From an uncultured Blautia sp. (GTDB taxonomy: Bacteria > Bacillota > Clostridia > Lachnospirales > Lachnospiraceae), in contig UQLX01000001.1 of the NCBI GenBank assembly GCA_900541985.1, positions 62,001 through 126,000 of the forward strand: a DNA stretch of 64,000 nucleotides. The letters run 5' to 3'. The translations under genes and the position numbers were made by a program. This document shows, one piece after another, positions 60,716 through 64,000 of the stretch (the first letter of the stretch is position 1; each line of letters starts with the position of its first letter). The notes under the pieces are model-generated. The model was not told the origin of the DNA. It did no database searches and was given only the letters and a program-made list of their open reading frames with translations.

Positions 60716-60746
60716 AAAGGCAGGTGAGAGATCATCTGCCTTTTTA
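60716..60746 (+). terminator. Terminator after the lipoprotein gene
   Basis: 12-bp stem AAAGGCAGGTGA/TCATCTGCCTTT (one wobble), loop GAGA, ending in five T. It ends just before the ribosome site of the next gene. Confidence 0.82.
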
Positions 60747-60760
60747 TAAGGAGTGAGACA

Positions 60761-61519
60761 GTGGAATCATACGGAAAATTTGCGCAGGTCTATGATATGT
60801 TCATGGATAATATAGATTATGAAATCTGGGCGGAATATATAGAAGGACATCTGAAAGCCCGGGGGATAGAAGAGGGGCTTGTGCTGGAGCTGGGCTGCGG
60901 CACAGGTACGATGACAGGATTGCTGGCACAAAAAGGATATGATATGATCGGTGTGGACAATTCTGAAGAAATGCTGGCAGAAGCCATGAAGAAGAAAATG
61001 GAGACCGGACAGGATATTTTGTATCTTTTGCAGGATATGCAGGAGTTTGAACTGTATGGGACGGTGCGGGCAGTGGTAAGCGTCTGCGACAGCCTGAACT
61101 ATATCACGGACAGAGAGGAACTTCTTCAGGTATTCCGTCTGGTAAATAATTATCTGGATCCGCAGGGGATTTTTCTGTTTGATATGAATACCGTACATAA
61201 GTACAGAGATATTCTTGGAGAGACTACGATTGCGGAAAACCGTGATGAGGGAAGTTTTATCTGGGAAAACAGCTATGATCCGGAAAACGGAATCAATATT
61301 TATGAGCTGGCAGTTTTTCTTCCGCGGGAGGATGGCCTCTATGAAAAATGTGAGGAACTGCATTGTCAGAAAGCCTATGAACAGAAAGAGATACAGGATC
61401 TGATCCGGGAGGCAGGGATGGAGCTTCTGGCGGTTTATGATGCCTATACCATGGAACCTGCCCGGGAGGACAGTGAACGTCTGTTTTTTGTGGCGAGAGA
61501 AAAAGGAAAAGAAGTTTAA
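60761..61519 (+). CDS. Class I SAM-dependent methyltransferase
   Basis: 252-residue methyltransferase with the SAM loop VLELGCGTGTMTG (41-53), acidic post-II residue in MIGVDNSEEML and motif IV area VVSVCDSLNYI. A C-terminal extension of beta strands follows, as in the many small-molecule methyltransferases annotated near hslO. The substrate is unknown. GTG start with AAGGAG 7-8 bases upstream. It sits directly behind a terminator, so it needs read-through or a promoter not recognised here. hslO follows after 39 bases. Confidence 0.87.
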   Translation: MESYGKFAQVYDMFMDNIDYEIWAEYIEGHLKARGIEEGLVLELGCGTGTMTGLLAQKGYDMIGVDNSEEMLAEAMKKKMETGQDILYLLQDMQEFELYGTVRAVVSVCDSLNYITDREELLQVFRLVNNYLDPQGIFLFDMNTVHKYRDILGETTIAENRDEGSFIWENSYDPENGINIYELAVFLPREDGLYEKCEELHCQKAYEQKEIQDLIREAGMELLAVYDAYTMEPAREDSERLFFVAREKGKEV

Positions 61520-61558
61520 GAAAATAATTTCAGAATAGATTGATCCAGGAGGAAAGAA

Positions 61559-62437
61559 ATGAAAGATTATATTGTAAGAGCAACTGCTGCAGACAGCCAG
61601 ATCCGTGCATTTGCAGCTGTGACAAAAGAGACAGTGGAGGCAGCCAGAAAAGCACATAATACCAGCCCGGTGGCAACGGCTGCTCTGGGGCGGCTTCTTA
61701 CGGCAGGCGCAATGATGGGTGTGATGATGAAGGGAGAAAAAGATATCCTTACGCTTCAGATCAAGGCGGATGGCCCGATTAATGGAATCACTGTTACCGC
61801 AGATTCCCAGGGAAGAGTGAAAGGCTATGTAGGAAATCCGGAAGTGATCCTTCCTGCAAATGCAAAGGGAAAGCTGGATGTGTCCGGCGCTGTGGGGAAT
61901 GGTTTCCTGAATGTGATCAAGGATATGGGTCTGAAAGAGCCTTATTCCGGACGGGTGGATCTGCAGACCGGAGAGATCGCAGAGGACCTGACCTATTATT
62001 TTGCAGTCAGTGAGCAGGTTCCGTCAGCGGTAGGCCTTGGAGTCCTGATGAACAAGGGCAACACGGTACAGCAGGCAGGGGGATTTATTGTGCAGGTTAT
62101 GCCTTTTGCAGAAGAAAAAACCATTGCAAAGCTGGAGGAGAATATCCAGAAGATCCAGTCCGTTACGACACTTCTGGAGCAGGGACACACACCGGAAAGT
62201 CTTCTTGAGGCAGTATTTGAAGGCTTTGATGTGGAGATCATGGATAAGGTTCCGGCAGAGTTTTACTGTAACTGCAGTAAGGAACGAGTGGAAAAAGCGC
62301 TGATCAGTATCGGACGCAAGGATCTGAATGAGATGATCCAGGAAGGCAAGGAAGTGGAACTGAACTGTCATTTCTGCAATACCAATTATGTATTCAGTGT
62401 GGAGGAACTGAAAGAAATCCTCAGAAAATGTAAATAA
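61559..62437 (+). CDS. hslO: Redox-regulated chaperone Hsp33
   Basis: 292-residue Hsp33 holdase, switched on by oxidation. The N-terminal fold (YIVRATAADSQIRAFAA, TSPVATAALGRLLTA) and the C-terminal zinc centre with Cys pairs FYCNCS and LNCHFC are complete. The zinc-bound reduced form is inactive; disulfide formation unfolds the switch. GGAGGAAAG precedes the start. Its presence beside oxygen-detoxifying genes fits an anaerobe meeting oxidative stress. Confidence 0.95.
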   Translation: MKDYIVRATAADSQIRAFAAVTKETVEAARKAHNTSPVATAALGRLLTAGAMMGVMMKGEKDILTLQIKADGPINGITVTADSQGRVKGYVGNPEVILPANAKGKLDVSGAVGNGFLNVIKDMGLKEPYSGRVDLQTGEIAEDLTYYFAVSEQVPSAVGLGVLMNKGNTVQQAGGFIVQVMPFAEEKTIAKLEENIQKIQSVTTLLEQGHTPESLLEAVFEGFDVEIMDKVPAEFYCNCSKERVEKALISIGRKDLNEMIQEGKEVELNCHFCNTNYVFSVEELKEILRKCK

Positions 62438-62510
62438 GAGCTGTGATAAGATGCCGTGTGAACAGGAACGCCGCGGATGTCCGGTGGTAACGGACAGGAA
62501 AGGGGAAAAT

Positions 62511-64000
62511 ATGAAGGATGGATTTATAAAGGTAAGTGCGGGAACTCCGGATGTAAGAGTGGGAGACTGCGAATACAATGCAGATGAGATCATCCGCATG
62601 GCACATGAAATGGAAGGAGAAGGCGCCAGGGTCATGGTGTTTCCGGAGCTTTGTATCACCTCCTACAGCTGCGGTGATCTTTTCTGGCAGGAAACGCTTC
62701 TCAATGAGGCAAAGGCACAGTTGCTCCGTATTGCAGAAGAAACAGGAGATGTGGACGGACTGATTTTTGTAGGGCTTCCTATGGAATATAACGGAAAGCT
62801 TTATAACATGGCTGCCGGGATCAGTGGAGGAGAAATCCTTGGTCTGGTACCAAAAATCAATATCCCGAATTATAATGAGTTTTATGAAAGCCGTTATTTT
62901 ACATCCGGAAAAGATGTGAACGGGTGGGTTACGTTCTGTCACAGCGACAGCTTTGACACCGGGTATCCGGATTATGAAGTTGCGGTTTCTCCGTACTTAC
63001 TTTTTTCCTGTCCGCAGATGCCGGAGCTGAAGGTGGCTGCAGAAATCTGTGAGGATCTCTGGGTGGCAGATCCGCCAAGTACCCGTCACGCTTATCATGG
63101 AGCGACCCTGATCGTGAATCTTTCTGCCAGTGACGAGCTGGTAGGAAAGGACAGTTACCGGAGAAATCTGGTCAGCAGCCAGTCTGCAAGACTGGTATGC
63201 GGTTATGTTTATGCTTCTGCCGGAATCGGGGAATCTACCCAGGATGTAGTATATGCAGGTCATGATCTGATCGCGGAAAATGGCACAGTCCTTGCAGAAA
63301 GCCGGAAGTTTACAAACGGAGCGGTATATGGAGTAATGGATCTCAGGAAGCTGGTCAATGAGCGCAGACGGATGACTACCTTTCAGTTTGCGGCGGACAG
63401 AGAGCAGGAAAAGGAAATTTTTTATGACGAAGTGTTTTTTGATCTGCAGACAACAGAGACAGATCTGACCGGTCTGATCGATTCCAGACCTTTTGTTCCC
63501 GCATCTGTGGAAGAGAGGGATCGCCGCTGCGATGAGATCCTGAATATCCAGGCCGCAGGTCTGCGGAGACGGCTTGCACATATCCACTGCCAGAATGCGG
63601 TGATCGGTCTGTCCGGTGGACTGGATTCCACTCTTGCACTTCTGGTGACTGTCCGTGCTTTTGACATGCTGGGAATTCCGAGAGAAAAGATCACAGCAGT
63701 GACCATGCCATGTTTCGGAACGACAGACAGAACCTACAACAATGCCTGCCAGCTGAGCCGCTGTCTGGGGACAGAGCTTCGTGAGGTAAATATCCGGGAG
63801 GCTGTAAGTCTTCATTTCCGGGATATTGGACATGATCCTGAGATCCACGACGTCACATACGAAAACAGTCAGGCGAGAGAGCGGACGCAGATCCTCATGG
63901 ACATTGCAAACCAGAAAGGCGGCATTGTGATCGGAACCGGCGATCTGTCTGAGCTGGCGCTGGGATGGGCTACCTTTAACGGGGATCATATGTCCATGTA
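62511..64000 (+). CDS. nadE: Glutamine-dependent NAD+ synthetase, 5' part
   Basis: About 496 codons to the window edge, no stop reached; the family is near 640 residues. The N-terminal nitrilase-type glutaminase domain carries the Glu46-Lys115-Cys180 triad (FPELC, LVPKINIPN, AAEICEDLW). The C-terminal synthetase domain begins near 340, with the ATP pyrophosphatase loop SGGLDS (368-373) and GTGDLSELALGWATFNGDHMS at the edge. It amidates nicotinate adenine dinucleotide with ammonia passed from glutamine. The start at 62511 has AGGGGA upstream. The 73-base gap after hslO contains only a small GTCCG/CGGAC hairpin. Confidence 0.96.
   Translation, partial: MKDGFIKVSAGTPDVRVGDCEYNADEIIRMAHEMEGEGARVMVFPELCITSYSCGDLFWQETLLNEAKAQLLRIAEETGDVDGLIFVGLPMEYNGKLYNMAAGISGGEILGLVPKINIPNYNEFYESRYFTSGKDVNGWVTFCHSDSFDTGYPDYEVAVSPYLLFSCPQMPELKVAAEICEDLWVADPPSTRHAYHGATLIVNLSASDELVGKDSYRRNLVSSQSARLVCGYVYASAGIGESTQDVVYAGHDLIAENGTVLAESRKFTNGAVYGVMDLRKLVNERRRMTTFQFAADREQEKEIFYDEVFFDLQTTETDLTGLIDSRPFVPASVEERDRRCDEILNIQAAGLRRRLAHIHCQNAVIGLSGGLDSTLALLVTVRAFDMLGIPREKITAVTMPCFGTTDRTYNNACQLSRCLGTELREVNIREAVSLHFRDIGHDPEIHDVTYENSQARERTQILMDIANQKGGIVIGTGDLSELALGWATFNGDHMSM

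Overview
The window looks like a chromosomal segment of a gut Firmicute, most likely a member of the Lachnospiraceae (Blautia-like). This is inferred from strong AGGAGG ribosome binding sites, a moderate A+T bias, a CIRCE-type heat-shock operator, an energy-coupling-factor (ECF) transporter cluster, a flavodiiron oxygen-detoxification protein, a DUF4250 gene, LanFEG-type immunity genes and a Tn916-type integrase. Species cannot be fixed from the sequence alone.

Layout: 1-2160 holds the 3' end of malQ, a tRNA-Gly(CCC), a PsiE-like membrane protein and proC. 2188-3731 holds a doubtful small gene, a CYTH protein and a DJ-1 protein. 3770-13456 is a dense protein-quality-control and housekeeping block: tig, clpP, clpX, lon, the ribosome-assembly GTPase ysxC/engB, ecfA1-ecfA2-ecfT and truA. 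A cation-diffusion facilitator and a decayed DUF3786 gene follow. 15218-19738 is an antimicrobial-peptide immunity locus (LanF/E/G ABC transporter plus response regulator and histidine kinase) with no lantibiotic gene visible. 19728-24062 holds a TetR repressor, a divergent FGGY kinase whose 5' end is degraded, an MFS-like permease, a small membrane protein and an SH3/coiled-coil membrane protein. 24084-29134 is a second two-component system with a MacB-type ABC transporter.

29238-29505 is a long imperfect inverted repeat just upstream of an OLD-family ATPase/TOPRIM nuclease gene; a short TTG-start reading frame follows that gene. 31868-36803 holds alkaline phosphatase, a YibE/F permease, a LOG protein, an ECF S-component and an EamA permease. 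36942-40696 holds a four-domain flavodiiron protein, a Nif11-like small protein next to a small alarmone synthetase, a ferredoxin fragment and a lipoprotein. 40718-44475 holds two Fe-S proteins on the minus strand, an Ldh2-family dehydrogenase and glpK.

44490-47560 is an A+T-rich remnant of an integrative element: a decayed HATPase/AlbA-type protein, an unidentified minus-strand gene, a possible excisionase tail and an apparently intact Tn916-type integrase. After it come clpB under a CIRCE-like operator, a DUF4250 gene, and an HTH gene beside a truncated Ser/Thr kinase fused by deletion to an unrelated gene tail. 52291-56877 is a MarR-controlled heterodimeric ABC exporter with a perfect palindromic operator. 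56910-64000 holds a YbjQ protein, a HelD-like helicase, a repeat-rich lipoprotein, a methyltransferase, hslO (Hsp33) and the first ~496 codons of NAD+ synthetase.

A recurring theme is small-scale gene decay: at least six loci carry fused, truncated or frameshifted genes, two of them with breaks at runs of seven A. The least explained structures are the 268-bp inverted repeat before the OLD nuclease and the orphan Nif11-like protein before the alarmone synthetase.
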